The notes below the pieces were generated by a model, which did no database searches, was not told the DNA's origin, and worked only from the letters and a program-made list of their open reading frames with translations. From Chitinophaga sp. sic0106 (GTDB lineage: Bacteria > Bacteroidota > Bacteroidia > Chitinophagales > Chitinophagaceae), in contig NZ_JAHUWJ010000001.1 in assembly GCF_019219075.1 (NCBI RefSeq), forward strand, positions 124,001 through 188,000: a stretch of 64,000 nt of DNA, in the 5' to 3' direction. Position numbers and translations under genes: made by a program. This document shows positions 1 to 8,500 of the stretch, one piece after another; positions within the stretch are counted from its first letter, which is position 1, and each line of letters starts with the position of its first letter.

Positions 1-224
1 AGGAAAAGTATAACGAATACGGCTATATTATATGCGGCGCTCCCCTGATCTGTATGGTGGGTAAACAGCGCGTATAAGGCCACTACAAGCATTACGGCGG
101 TGCCTATTTCCACGGTAAACATCACCGGGTTTTTGATCATCAGCGCAGGGTTCAGCTTCACGAAAGACTGTTTCAGGCTTTCCATAACCAGTTCTCTCGG
201 AAACAGTTTATTATCTTTATTCAT
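1..224 (-). CDS. kdpB: KdpB, potassium-transporting ATPase catalytic subunit (N-terminal 74 residues; gene leaves the window)
   Basis: Only the N-terminus is inside the window. The peptide starts MNKDNKLFPRELV, continues with a stretch rich in Lys-Asn-Pro, and enters a first hydrophobic helix (VMFTVEIGTAVMLVVALYAL), as KdpB proteins do before the P-type ATPase core. KdpB hydrolyses ATP to drive K+ uptake through KdpA in the inner membrane. The start ATG is 20 bases downstream of the kdpA stop on the same strand, which fits the order kdpF-kdpA-kdpB. The DKTGT phosphorylation site and nucleotide-binding domain lie outside the window. Identification rests on the N-terminal sequence plus the operon position. 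Confidence 0.93.
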   Translation of the reverse strand, partial: MNKDNKLFPRELVMESLKQSFVKLNPALMIKNPVMFTVEIGTAVMLVVALYALFTHHTDQGSAAYNIAVFVILF

Positions 225-244
225 CTCAAAATCTTATTTAGTAA

Positions 245-1963
245 TTATTTATAGAGAGAAAAATATTCCGCGATCGGTCCAAGTGCAAGTGCAGGAAAGT
301 AGGACAAGGCATTGAGGATTACGATTACTGCGAATGTCATGACGCCGAAGGTGACAGAGTCCGTGCGCAATGTGCCGGCAGATTCCGGAACATATTTTTT
401 CTTAGCCATCAGGCCCGCAATGGCCACCGGTCCAAGGATCGGCAAATATCTCCCTAAAATCAATATAAACCCGGTGCTCACGTTCCAGAATACATTGTTA
501 TCTCCCAAACCTTCAAAACCAGAACCGTTGTTGGCGTTGGCAGAGGTGACCTCATACAGCATTTCCGAAAACCCGTGGTAGCCTGGGTTATTGAGCCATG
601 CTCCCGGTTTTACTGCCCAATCCGCATCCGGATGGTGCACCAGCACATAAGCCGCCAGCGCGGTGCCTGCAAGGATCAGGAAAGGGGAGAGCAGGGTAAT
701 CAACGCGGCAATCTTCACTTCTCTGGCTTCCAGCTTATGCCCCATAAATTCAGGGGTACGGCCCACCATCAGTCCGGATATAAACACCGCGATGATGATA
801 TAGATGTAGTAGTTCAGGATACCCACGCCGCAGCCGCCGTACAGGCAGTTGAGCATCATACCCAGCAGCTGCATCAGGCCTGTCATTGGCATCATGCTAT
901 CATGGAAGCCACAGATGGAACCGGTGGAGATAATGGTGGTAACAGTGCTCCAGTAGCCCGTGGCCGCAGGGCCGAACCGGACTTCTTTACCCTCCATGGA
1001 CCCCGTCAATTGCTGGATTCCCATGTGCGACAGCGCAGGATTACCGGCCATTTCCGCCTGCATGGTGGGTATGAGCAGGCATATCATGCCAATGGTCATG
1101 ATGGCGAAGATGACGTTGGCAAATTTTCTGCGTTGGATAAACATACCCAGCGCAAATACCATAGCGATAGGGATCACTACCTGTGCTACCATTTCTGTGA
1201 TAAAGCCAACATAACTGGGGTTCTCGAAAGGATGGGCGGAGTTAGCGCCAAACCAGCCACCACCGTTGGTTCCCAGGTGCTTAATAGCAATAAATCCGGC
1301 AGCAGGGCCGCGGGATACGTTCACCGTGTCGCCCTGGAGGGTTACAATGGTATCCTTGCCGGCAAAGCTGGCGGGTGAACCGTTGAAGATGAGTATAACG
1401 GCAATGACTATACTCAGTGGCAGTAAAATTCGGGTGATAGTTTTCAGGAATATCTCCCAGAAGTTACCGAGGTTGGTAACTGTTTTATCTTTAAAGGCCT
1501 TGAATACTACTACCAGTGCGGCAATACCGGTGGCGGCACTTACGAACTGCAGGAATGCCAGCACAAATAATTGTGTGAAGTAGGTAACACCGGTTTCTCC
1601 TGAATAGTGCTGCAGGTTACAGTTTACAAGGAAACTGATGGCGGTGTTAAAAGCCAGGTCAGGCGACTGCCCCGGGTTTCCATCCGGATTAAGCGGCAGC
1701 TTATCCTGGAAAAACAGTGCAAAAAATGCGTATACAAACCATACGAGGTTAATGGTGAGCAACGCTTTCATGTGTTGCTTCCAGTCCATTTCCTCTTTAG
1801 GATTGATGCCGGATATTTTATAGAAAAGCTTTTCGATGGGCAGCAGGAAGTCTGACCAAACTTTATCTCCTTTGAAAACCTTAACAATATATCTTGCTAA
1901 CGGCCAGGCAAGTAGTAATGTAAGTCCATAGGTGGCGATTACGCCCAGAATTTCTGTGTTCAT
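245..1963 (-). CDS. kdpA: KdpA, potassium-binding channel subunit of the Kdp ATPase
   Basis: Full-length (572 residues, normal for the family). KdpA is the channel-like subunit that selects K+ in the high-affinity KdpFABC pump. The selectivity-filter repeats are visible: CNLQHYSGETG near residue 115, GTNGGGWFGANSAHPFENP near 230, GSICGFHDS near 350 and SANANNGSGFEG near 470. About ten hydrophobic helices are present, starting with ILGVIATYGLTLLLAWPLA. The gene follows kdpF after 7 bases and precedes kdpB by 20 bases, so translation is probably coupled. No regulatory kdpD or kdpE gene lies within the window; it could be downstream of kdpB. Confidence 0.98.
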   Translation of the reverse strand: MNTEILGVIATYGLTLLLAWPLARYIVKVFKGDKVWSDFLLPIEKLFYKISGINPKEEMDWKQHMKALLTINLVWFVYAFFALFFQDKLPLNPDGNPGQSPDLAFNTAISFLVNCNLQHYSGETGVTYFTQLFVLAFLQFVSAATGIAALVVVFKAFKDKTVTNLGNFWEIFLKTITRILLPLSIVIAVILIFNGSPASFAGKDTIVTLQGDTVNVSRGPAAGFIAIKHLGTNGGGWFGANSAHPFENPSYVGFITEMVAQVVIPIAMVFALGMFIQRRKFANVIFAIMTIGMICLLIPTMQAEMAGNPALSHMGIQQLTGSMEGKEVRFGPAATGYWSTVTTIISTGSICGFHDSMMPMTGLMQLLGMMLNCLYGGCGVGILNYYIYIIIAVFISGLMVGRTPEFMGHKLEAREVKIAALITLLSPFLILAGTALAAYVLVHHPDADWAVKPGAWLNNPGYHGFSEMLYEVTSANANNGSGFEGLGDNNVFWNVSTGFILILGRYLPILGPVAIAGLMAKKKYVPESAGTLRTDSVTFGVMTFAVIVILNALSYFPALALGPIAEYFSLYK

Positions 1964-1970
1964 TTTCCGT

Positions 1971-2051
1971 TTAGAATTTTTCAGGTTTCAGCAGTACATA
2001 TACCATGTAGCAAAAAACCAAAATGGATAAGACAAAAAGTGTGGTCATCAT
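1971..2051 (-). CDS. kdpF: KdpF, tiny membrane subunit of the Kdp ATPase (26 residues)
   Basis: A 26-residue single-helix peptide, MMTTLFVLSILVFCYMVYVL followed by LKPEKF. The C-terminal L-x-PEKF ending is the hallmark of KdpF, which stabilises the KdpABC complex in the membrane. It sits 7 bases before kdpA on the same strand, the expected place. Either of the two adjacent ATG codons could start it; the upstream one is used here. It is too short for most gene finders. The identification rests on motif, size and position, and is strong. Confidence 0.9.
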   Translation of the reverse strand: MMTTLFVLSILVFCYMVYVLLKPEKF

Positions 2052-2053
2052 GG

Positions 2054-2137
2054 TCAAATATTTTCGAAGTAGTCTACAGATCTGAAGAAGATTACAAAGC
2101 AGGCGAGTCCTGCAACGACCAACATCAAAGTCAACAT
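2054..2137 (-). CDS. Second mini membrane protein in the kdp operon (27 residues)
   Basis: ATG to TGA encodes a 27-residue peptide, MLTLMLVVAGLACFVIFFRS then VDYFENI. It is one hydrophobic helix followed by a short polar tail with a basic residue at the membrane edge. It ends 2 bases before the kdpF start, and the 113-residue gene upstream ends 19 bases before it, so the spacing is that of a translated operon member. It lacks the PEKF ending of KdpF and so is not a second kdpF. Small ORFs in this position occur in some other kdp operons. No function can be assigned from sequence; a KdpF-like accessory role is inference. Confidence 0.6.
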   Translation of the reverse strand: MLTLMLVVAGLACFVIFFRSVDYFENI

Positions 2138-2156
2138 AATCGTTAGTTTTAGCGGT

Positions 2157-2498
2157 TTACACGCCTGCGGTTTGCAGGTGGTGTGTTCTGATCCTGCGGA
2201 GGGTAGCCGGCAGCAGGTTTTTCGTTTGGTACTGCATCATCGGGGATAACGCGTATATATACACGCTTTCGATGGCATTTTTCAACAGCGCGCTACCGTT
2301 ATGATACAGTACGGCGGCCATTGTAAAGCAACGTTGCACTTCTGCTGTTTTACCCAGGCGTATCATCTGGCCGGTGTAATCAGCAAAACTGTGTATCACC
2401 TTGCTTACTTTACCTCTCCCGTTGTGTTGCTCCATGGCAACGGCCAGGCCTTGTATCTGATGGCCTAACAACTGGGAGATTTTAGAATCTGGTAACAT
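2157..2498 (-). CDS. Helical protein of unknown function upstream of the kdp genes
   Basis: From the ATG at 2498 the product is 113 residues, beginning MLPDSKISQLLGHQIQGL. The frame stays open to an ATG at 2570, which would add 24 residues (MAIVSPCQH...). I prefer the inner start because the extra residues look unlike a folded N-terminus. The protein has no signal peptide or membrane segment, is rich in Gln, His and Ala, and appears all-helical. Segments such as VIHSFADYTGQMIRLGK and KNAIESVYIYALSPMM suggest a small helical bundle. From memory it resembles the DUF7674 group found in Bacteroidota, but this is not verified. It lies 19 bases upstream of the mini membrane ORF and is probably the first gene of the kdp transcript, so a link to potassium homeostasis is plausible. 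Confidence 0.7.
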   Translation of the reverse strand: MLPDSKISQLLGHQIQGLAVAMEQHNGRGKVSKVIHSFADYTGQMIRLGKTAEVQRCFTMAAVLYHNGSALLKNAIESVYIYALSPMMQYQTKNLLPATLRRIRTHHLQTAGV

Positions 2499-2606
2499 GG
2501 TAAATGATTTATGTAGCGGGTATAAGCTATTGGGATGCCATATGTGCTGACAAGGGCTAACGATTGCCACAAAGCATTGATTAACATCTACTTAAATTAT
2601 TTTCCA

Positions 2607-2825
2607 GGGCCAGTATTTACTGGTGCCAAACCCAAAAACCATGCAGAATCTGCATGGTTCCTACCGTTTCTGCAAATAAAAAAGCCGGCTTCAATGAAGA
2701 AGCCGGCAGTGTAAAAAACGGGAGACACTCCCAAAGAATTATCTAGACAGTACAGGTTAATAAAAGAAAAAGCAACGCAATATATATATAGATTTCAATT
2801 ATTTAATTTCAATTTTACAAATATA
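2607..2825 (-). promoter_or_regulatory. Structured leader or small RNA upstream of the kdp cluster, with a -7 element
   Basis: Read on the minus strand, a TATATTTG element (2825-2818, matching TAnnTTTG) is followed by four compact hairpins. The first, GGGAG/CTCCC (2732-2720), is followed by six T. The second, GCCGGCTTC/GAAGCCGGC (2707-2684), is followed by TTTTTTATTT. The third, CCATGCAGA/TCTGCATGG (2657-2639), is followed by TTTTT. The fourth is CCAGTA/TACTGG (2623-2610). The first two look like intrinsic terminators, yet no minus-strand gene lies upstream. This is either a short RNA with stacked terminators or an attenuated leader for the downstream kdp operon. No -33 TTTG was found at the right distance, so the promoter call is tentative. 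The rest of 2571-2917 holds no gene. Confidence 0.45.
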
Positions 2826-2917
2826 ATTCACATGGTAAGTTGGGGAGAAATGCCACATAGTGGTAATAGGCAGGTGTAAAAAAACAAATATCTTGCGCCG
2901 AAATTATCCGTATACCT

Positions 2918-3817
2918 ATGCACGTTAATCCGGAATCGGCGGAGCAGGAACAAGTGAATTCCGCTGCTACTCCCGTTGCTGACAAATCTCCATGGACGCG
3001 TTACTGCGAAAACTGTAATAGCCCCGATGCCGAAGAAGGCTATGCCACCCGCCTTTGCGCGGAATGCAGAAAAGCGCACAGCCGATATCCCATTCATAAA
3101 CAAATTAAGGGTGCCGCCATACTGGTTGGGATTGTGATCGTTTATTCATTGACGTTGGTTCCTGAGCGACTGCGTACTTACATAAATTTCGAAAAAGCAA
3201 AGCAACTGATGGAAGAACACCGCTTTCACTCTGCACGTGTACTGCTGGAACCTTTGCTGGAAAAGTATGACGACAATCTGAAACTGCGCGTAGCCTTTAT
3301 GGAAGCAGCGCTGAGAGATGGTAATCAGGAAGCTGCCGATAGCATCAATCGCGTGCTTGGCAACATGTACTTTGAAGACAGAGATCTGCTGGCTCAGGCA
3401 GAGCGCGTGAGCGCTGAGTTAAGCTTCCTTTATATCGCCAACGACTTCAACGAGCTGCTGGATGCCCACCCTGATGATGATGTTGCTCAACTACATATTG
3501 TTGACTCCCTGTTAGAAAACAATCCGGAAGTAGTGGGGTTGAAAACCGCCAAAGCCGTTCTAAATGCTAACCTGGGCAATTTTTCAACCTGCGATACGAT
3601 CCTGTTAAATCTGCTAAAAAAATATCCTGGAAGTGTGGACATCAGCAGAATATATGCAAGCAGTCTGAATGCACAGGAGCGTTATCAGGAGGCAGACTCC
3701 ATCTATTCAGTCATTCTGCAACATTACCCGGAAGACCCGGAAGCATTGGAATACGTGCAGGCTTATCACGCCAACAAAAACGCAACTGCTGACTCCACTC
3801 ATCAAATACACCTTTAA
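2918..3817 (+). CDS. Zinc-ribbon, membrane-anchored TPR protein
   Basis: A 299-residue protein in three parts. Residues 30-50 form a CxxC-x13-CxxC zinc-ribbon-like motif (Cys30, 33, 47, 50). One hydrophobic helix at about 65-82 anchors it in the membrane. From about 90 to the end it is helical with tetratricopeptide-like repeats (for example KAVLNANLGNFSTCDTILLN and ASSLNAQERYQEADSIYSVI). TPR domains generally bind partner proteins. It ends 10 bases before the M50-like membrane peptidase gene, so the two are probably co-translated; the TPR domain may present substrates to the peptidase, which is inference. The zinc-ribbon end probably faces the cytoplasm. The ATG at 2918 is used because it precedes the Cys motif without a long unstructured extension. 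Confidence 0.75.
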   Translation: MHVNPESAEQEQVNSAATPVADKSPWTRYCENCNSPDAEEGYATRLCAECRKAHSRYPIHKQIKGAAILVGIVIVYSLTLVPERLRTYINFEKAKQLMEEHRFHSARVLLEPLLEKYDDNLKLRVAFMEAALRDGNQEAADSINRVLGNMYFEDRDLLAQAERVSAELSFLYIANDFNELLDAHPDDDVAQLHIVDSLLENNPEVVGLKTAKAVLNANLGNFSTCDTILLNLLKKYPGSVDISRIYASSLNAQERYQEADSIYSVILQHYPEDPEALEYVQAYHANKNATADSTHQIHL

Positions 3818-3827
3818 ACTGAACCTT

Positions 3828-4364
3828 ATGTTTTTTGTACCAGGTATCGTAGTCACAGTAGCCACCTTTCCCGGCGTGGTGGTTCATGAACTGGCCCATC
3901 AGCTATTTTGCCGCCTATTTGGCGTAGCCGTATATGAAGTGAAATATTTTCAGGTAGGGAATCCTGCGGGATATGTAATTCATGAAATTCCCAAAAACCC
4001 TGTCCACAGCTTATTTATCAGCATAGGACCGTTTTTCCTTAATACACTGCTGGGCATTCTCATCGCCTTTCCTGCGATCATCCCATATGCACATATAGGG
4101 CATTTAAATATCACGGATTATTTCCTGATGTATCTGGGGGTAAGCATTGCCATGCATGCATTTCCTTCTATTGGAGATGCCAATAATATTATGAGTATCG
4201 TATGGCATGAGCCCAGCACACCCTTGTGGTTGAAAATTATTTGCCTGCCCATTTGCTGTATTATTTACCTCGGGGCAATTGGCTCATTTTTTTGGCTGGA
4301 TCTGCTCTACGGCATAGCTGTAACGATTTGGCTGCCAATGTTCCTCCTTAAATTTATCGTATAA
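3828..4364 (+). CDS. Membrane metallopeptidase-like protein with an HExxH motif (M50/site-2-protease type)
   Basis: From the ATG at 3828 the product is 178 residues. The first helix carries HELAH at residues 20-24, the zinc-binding and catalytic motif of intramembrane metallopeptidases, placed inside the membrane as in site-2 proteases. About four more hydrophobic segments follow (SLFISIGPFFLNTLLGILIA and others). DAFPSIGDANN-like sequence near residue 115 (AFPSIGDANNIM) may supply the Asp ligand seen in M50-like small families. A longer open frame begins at 3669, but it overlaps the upstream TPR gene and would put an implausible basic stretch before the membrane helix. The gene follows the TPR gene after 10 bases. 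Substrate unknown. It may be a proteolytic or a merely structural member of the family. Confidence 0.75.
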   Translation: MFFVPGIVVTVATFPGVVVHELAHQLFCRLFGVAVYEVKYFQVGNPAGYVIHEIPKNPVHSLFISIGPFFLNTLLGILIAFPAIIPYAHIGHLNITDYFLMYLGVSIAMHAFPSIGDANNIMSIVWHEPSTPLWLKIICLPICCIIYLGAIGSFFWLDLLYGIAVTIWLPMFLLKFIV

Positions 4365-4395
4365 AAAAAGCTCGCCGGTACCGGCGAGCTTTTTT
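4364..4395. terminator. Bidirectional terminator between convergent genes
   Basis: A perfect 32-base palindrome: A6 then GCTCGCCGGT, mirrored by ACCGGCGAGC then T6. It overlaps the last base of the peptidase gene and lies 18 bases past the end of the SNF2 gene, so it can stop transcription from both sides. Confidence 0.9.
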
Positions 4396-4412
4396 CTTTA
4401 TCAGGTATTGCA

Positions 4413-7400
4413 TTAACTAAACAGATACAGCACATCCTCTTTCGTCAGTTTCTTCACAAATCCGTTATCGTCAGCTATAATCTCTTTTACAAGGGATTTT
4501 TTCCGCTCCTGTAACTGCAATATTTTTTCTTCTACAGTATCCTTACAGATCATACGATAAGCAAAGATATTTTTCGTTTGTCCGATACGGTGAGTACGGT
4601 CGATAGCTTGTTGCTCTACGGCCGGGTTCCACCATGGATCTACGATGTATACGTAGTCGGCTGCGGTGAGGTTCAAACCCACACCACCGGCTTTCAGTGA
4701 TATGAGGAATACCCTGCAGTCGTCGTTGTTCTGGAAGTTCTGGATAGCCTTTTCACGATCCATGGTCGAGGTGCTACCATCAAAATACTCGTATGGTATT
4801 TTCATATGTTGCAGTCTTTCACGGATCAGGCCCAGCATACCGAGGAACTGAGAGAACACCAGCACTTTATGGTTACCGATGTTTTCTGCGATTTCGCGGG
4901 TGAGCTCATGCAGTTTTACAGAGTGGTTCGGGTATTGTTCGGTATCATTGAGGATGGCCGGACTGTCGCATATCTGGCGCAGCTTCATCAAGCCTTGCAG
5001 GATGGTCAGCTGACTGCGTTCCATACCCTGATCTTCAATAACGCCAAGGATCTTGGAGCGATAACTGTTGCGATAGGCGTCATAAATATGACGTTGCTCT
5101 GCATCCATTTCGCAGAAGATCACCGTTTCTATTTTTTCAGGCAGTTCTTTCGCTACCTGCTCCTTGGTACGGCGCAGGATAAACGGATAGATCAGCTTAC
5201 GGAGATGTTCTTTTCTTTCTTCGTCCTGGAATTTATCAATCGGTGTGGCAAACTCGTTTCTGAAGAAGTCCACACTACCCAGCATACCAGGGTTCAGGAA
5301 GTTCATCTGGGCGTAAATGTCGAAAGTATTATTCTGCATCGGGGTACCGCTCAGTGCCAGCCTGTTTTTAGTATGCAGCAGCTGTGCTGCCTTGGTTACT
5401 TTGGACTGTGGATTTTTAATGGCCTGGGATTCATCCAGCACTACGTAGTCGAACTCCAGCTTCATGAGGAGTTGCACATCACTGCGCAGGGTACCGTAGG
5501 TGGTGATGATCACATCAAATTTCGCCAGTTCCTCACTGCTTTTCAGCCTGGTAGGCCCGTGGTGGATATGATGGGTAATTTCAGGCGTAAATTTCCTGAT
5601 CTCATTTTCCCAGTTATATATCAGCGTGGTAGGGCATACCACGAGGGTCATACACTGGCCATGTTTGTTTTTGTAGTATTGGATGAAGGTAAGCGCCTGA
5701 ATGGTTTTACCAAGACCCATATCATCTGCCAGGATACCGCCCCATTTGATTTCATCCAGGTAGTTGAGCCATTGGAAGCCGCTTTCCTGGTAAGGGCGCA
5801 GTTGCGCGTGCAGGTTGGCCGGCAGGTCAATATTACGGATTTCATCGAACTGCAGCAGTTTACGGCGCTTTTGTTCCAGCTCAATCACTACCGCTTCATC
5901 GTCAATGAATTCATATAATTCATCTATTACGGAGAAGTTATACTTGCTGAGCTTCAGCCCTTTATCCTTTTCCTCACCTACTTTAAACAGGAGGGAGTAT
6001 TTGCGGAGCCATTCTTCGGGCAGCAAACCGAGGGAACCATCTGCCAGCTGTACATAATTTTGTTTGTTAGCCAGGGCAGACTTAATGTCCTTAATGGACA
6101 CTTTCTGGTCGCCGTACAGTACTTCGATCTGTGCATCGAACCAGTCGATGCCGCTGCTGATCTGCAGGTTCGTAACCGGCTTATGTGAGCTGAATTTGAA
6201 GTTTCGCAGGTTATCGAAGCCAAACACCCGTACATCCATTTCCTTGAGTGCATCAAAGAACAGGAAGAACCAGTTGTTCTTCAGTGCTTCTTTTGCACGC
6301 AGGTAGAAGTAGTTATGGTTTTCGTGCTGGGAGAAGTTGGTGTGCAGGGTACGGAGTTTATTTACAAACTCTTCTTCTGCCTCTTTATTTCGTTGGATAA
6401 CGATCACCTTATTTCCTTCCTGCACGGTGATTTTGGCTTCATCATTCCATTCTACCTCCTGGCCGCGGTATGCGAAGCCTGGCTGGATGATGAATGTTTC
6501 GCCCATTTCTTTGAGGTATACCCTGTTTTCCGGCTTCAGGTCTTTCACTTCCGCCAGCAGGCCGCTGTCGAACTGAATATCGTATTGCCTGCTGAGTGGC
6601 AGCAGGTAATCTTTCAGGTATACCGGCCATTCCTTGTTGGATATACGCAGTTTACCGTTCTGGCGGAAGAGTTCCACGTGAAGGGCATCCTGCGGATTTT
6701 CGAACATATATACCACGTTCTGATGGAGGAACAGCAGGGGGCTTTCCCATGCATTTTTGGAAACGTTTACTTCTTCGCCTTCGATAGACACGAAGCATTC
6801 GACTTCTACGTGGGTATTGCCAGTATGTGTTTTGATAATGAGCTTGAGTCGTTCTGCGCCCAGTTGGAGCGGCACCAGACTTTTGGTCTTGAATGGCTGG
6901 CGGTTGGGCAGCAGGAAGATGAGTCCCTGTTCGGCCAGTTGCGGAAACAGTTTGGCCAGTTTGGGATGCAGGTATTCCAGCATCAGCTCTTTGGTTTCGG
7001 TAGGGAGTTCTTCTGCATTTTCATGCGTGATGTTTTCCCAGATACCGGCAAAGGGCGAGTTTTTGCTGAGGAACTTGCTCACTTCAGCATTCTGAAGTTT
7101 ACGTACCGGTGCAATCAGGTCCCGGTCTTTTTCCTTGAACTGGTAAAAGTCCACATATTTGGTGAGGTCTAGTTTGCTGGCGAGAGATACGAATTCCGTT
7201 TGTTCATCGTTTGCCTCGCCGCTTACCAGGTCCAGCCTGAAGTACGGGTACAGCGGTTCATTGGCGTTAAACACAACGGCGAGGCGTTGCGAAACGGTAA
7301 TGGTTTCGTCCGCGGGTGGAGTAACAGGTGCCGCCGGCTGCCGGCCTATGGCCGAGCCGTCTACACGTTTGATGCTGGGGTCCAGCACGCGCAGGAATGG

Positions 7401-8150
7401 CTTTCCTTCATTATAGGAGAAGGCAAATTTCCCGTCCAGGTCATCAGTTAAGGAGTAACCGTAGAGGGAGAGAAGTTTGTTCTTTTCCTTATCCCAGTTG
7501 CGGAGCGTATCAAAATAAAAGGGACCGTGTTTCTGCAATAGTTGCAGGAACAGTGTGGCTTTATGTACGCAGAGGGCATGTTCTGTTTCATCGCAGGTGC
7601 AATGGGTATCAAAAAAGCGCTCTTCGTTTCGTTGAATGATGAGTGGGAATTCCTGTTTGTCGACTATAAGCGTAGCTTCTACTTTCTCATCTTTCGCATA
7701 GGTAACCTTGGCCGGTTTTTCTTTGGCCAGTTTTTCTGCGGTGGCAAATATGCTGCCTGAAGTGAGCAGTTTAATTGTCTTAATGTCGATGGATTTCATT
7801 TTGATCAGGGTATGTTGCTGATCAAACTGTGAGTCGAAGCTCTCAAACTGGTTCTTATCCAGCATTTCCTGTAGCTGGAACAATGCTGCTGCCTCGTGGC
7901 GGCAGATGTCTCCCAGGTTATAAGGACATTGGCACCGGATAGACATTCCTGAGTTATCGCCGTATTTATTGATGGATACGCGATAGTAGTTGGCATGCGT
8001 GTCGCTCTTTACGCGGAAGGTCGCTGATTTAAGCACGGGGTCTGCCTCAATTAGTTCAACACCCCCGGTCGAAAATATACGCTTCCCCCTGCGGATCACT
8101 TCATCAGTGCCGTTATTGTAAACATATTTTAGCAAATGGGGTAGCGACAT
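4413..8150 (-). CDS. SNF2-family ATPase with two N-terminal SWIM zinc fingers
   Basis: A 1245-residue Swi2/Snf2 helicase-like ATPase. The N-terminus has two SWIM-type motifs with identical spacing: CxC-x7-CxH at Cys73-His85 (CQC...CRH) and again at Cys184-His196 (CTC...CVH). A long middle region carries no motif I recognise. The C-terminal third holds the motor: Walker A DDMGLGKT near 808, DESQ Walker B near 905, SGTPMQNN, then motif V-VI sequence LKAGGVGLNL and RTHRIGQTK near 1180. Such proteins translocate on double-stranded DNA and remodel protein-DNA complexes; the SWIM fingers probably contact DNA or protein. It is a stand-alone gene with terminators on the 3' side, and there are no nuclease or methylase neighbours, so a dedicated defence role is not indicated here. 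The cellular target is unknown. Confidence 0.95.
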   Translation of the reverse strand: MSLPHLLKYVYNNGTDEVIRRGKRIFSTGGVELIEADPVLKSATFRVKSDTHANYYRVSINKYGDNSGMSIRCQCPYNLGDICRHEAAALFQLQEMLDKNQFESFDSQFDQQHTLIKMKSIDIKTIKLLTSGSIFATAEKLAKEKPAKVTYAKDEKVEATLIVDKQEFPLIIQRNEERFFDTHCTCDETEHALCVHKATLFLQLLQKHGPFYFDTLRNWDKEKNKLLSLYGYSLTDDLDGKFAFSYNEGKPFLRVLDPSIKRVDGSAIGRQPAAPVTPPADETITVSQRLAVVFNANEPLYPYFRLDLVSGEANDEQTEFVSLASKLDLTKYVDFYQFKEKDRDLIAPVRKLQNAEVSKFLSKNSPFAGIWENITHENAEELPTETKELMLEYLHPKLAKLFPQLAEQGLIFLLPNRQPFKTKSLVPLQLGAERLKLIIKTHTGNTHVEVECFVSIEGEEVNVSKNAWESPLLFLHQNVVYMFENPQDALHVELFRQNGKLRISNKEWPVYLKDYLLPLSRQYDIQFDSGLLAEVKDLKPENRVYLKEMGETFIIQPGFAYRGQEVEWNDEAKITVQEGNKVIVIQRNKEAEEEFVNKLRTLHTNFSQHENHNYFYLRAKEALKNNWFFLFFDALKEMDVRVFGFDNLRNFKFSSHKPVTNLQISSGIDWFDAQIEVLYGDQKVSIKDIKSALANKQNYVQLADGSLGLLPEEWLRKYSLLFKVGEEKDKGLKLSKYNFSVIDELYEFIDDEAVVIELEQKRRKLLQFDEIRNIDLPANLHAQLRPYQESGFQWLNYLDEIKWGGILADDMGLGKTIQALTFIQYYKNKHGQCMTLVVCPTTLIYNWENEIRKFTPEITHHIHHGPTRLKSSEELAKFDVIITTYGTLRSDVQLLMKLEFDYVVLDESQAIKNPQSKVTKAAQLLHTKNRLALSGTPMQNNTFDIYAQMNFLNPGMLGSVDFFRNEFATPIDKFQDEERKEHLRKLIYPFILRRTKEQVAKELPEKIETVIFCEMDAEQRHIYDAYRNSYRSKILGVIEDQGMERSQLTILQGLMKLRQICDSPAILNDTEQYPNHSVKLHELTREIAENIGNHKVLVFSQFLGMLGLIRERLQHMKIPYEYFDGSTSTMDREKAIQNFQNNDDCRVFLISLKAGGVGLNLTAADYVYIVDPWWNPAVEQQAIDRTHRIGQTKNIFAYRMICKDTVEEKILQLQERKKSLVKEIIADDNGFVKKLTKEDVLYLFS

Positions 8151-8500
8151 ACTATCTGTTGTTGCCTTGGTTTTGATTTACCAGCCAAAGGGTTAAAATA
8201 AGAAAAAAAAGCTTTCGGCAGCTGGTAAAAAGGCAATCCACAAAAGTAAGCAAAAAATCTCCAATGAAAAAGATTCAAGCCTACGGCCGAAGACACATCT
8301 TTTATTTAAAAATAAGTAAAAAAATGAATTTTAAAAAGGTTGATTTCCAATGTAAAGAATTGTATAAAAATCTTTAGTTTTTGAGTTTGGGGAGGCAAAA
8401 CCTTCGGTTTTGCCGGTGTTATTCCGCGCTGCGCGCGGGTGGCTATCGCCGGTTTTTCCTTTGTGGGAAATGGTTCTTAAGGTCATGCTGCATGCTGACT
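8151..8500. other. Gene-free spacer with short-loop palindromes
   Basis: No coding region is visible. The first 240 bases are AT-rich and should hold the promoter of the minus-strand SNF2 gene, although I see no convincing match. At 8394-8414 there is a GGCAAAACC/GGTTTTGCC stem with a TTC loop. At 8424-8438 there is a CCGCGC/GCGCGG stem with a TGC loop, enclosed by a weaker CCGGTG/CGCCGG pair. These palindromes resemble the other short-loop elements found at 18.1 and 25.4 kb. Confidence 0.6.

Noticed and set aside
4806-5918. A 370-codon open frame on the plus strand
   Set aside because: It lies entirely opposite the SNF2 gene, whose helicase motifs are unmistakable. The translated product has no recognisable domain.
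4413-8150. SNF2 gene as a phage-defence component
   Set aside because: No nuclease, methylase or other defence partner is adjacent; both flanks are terminators or repeats.
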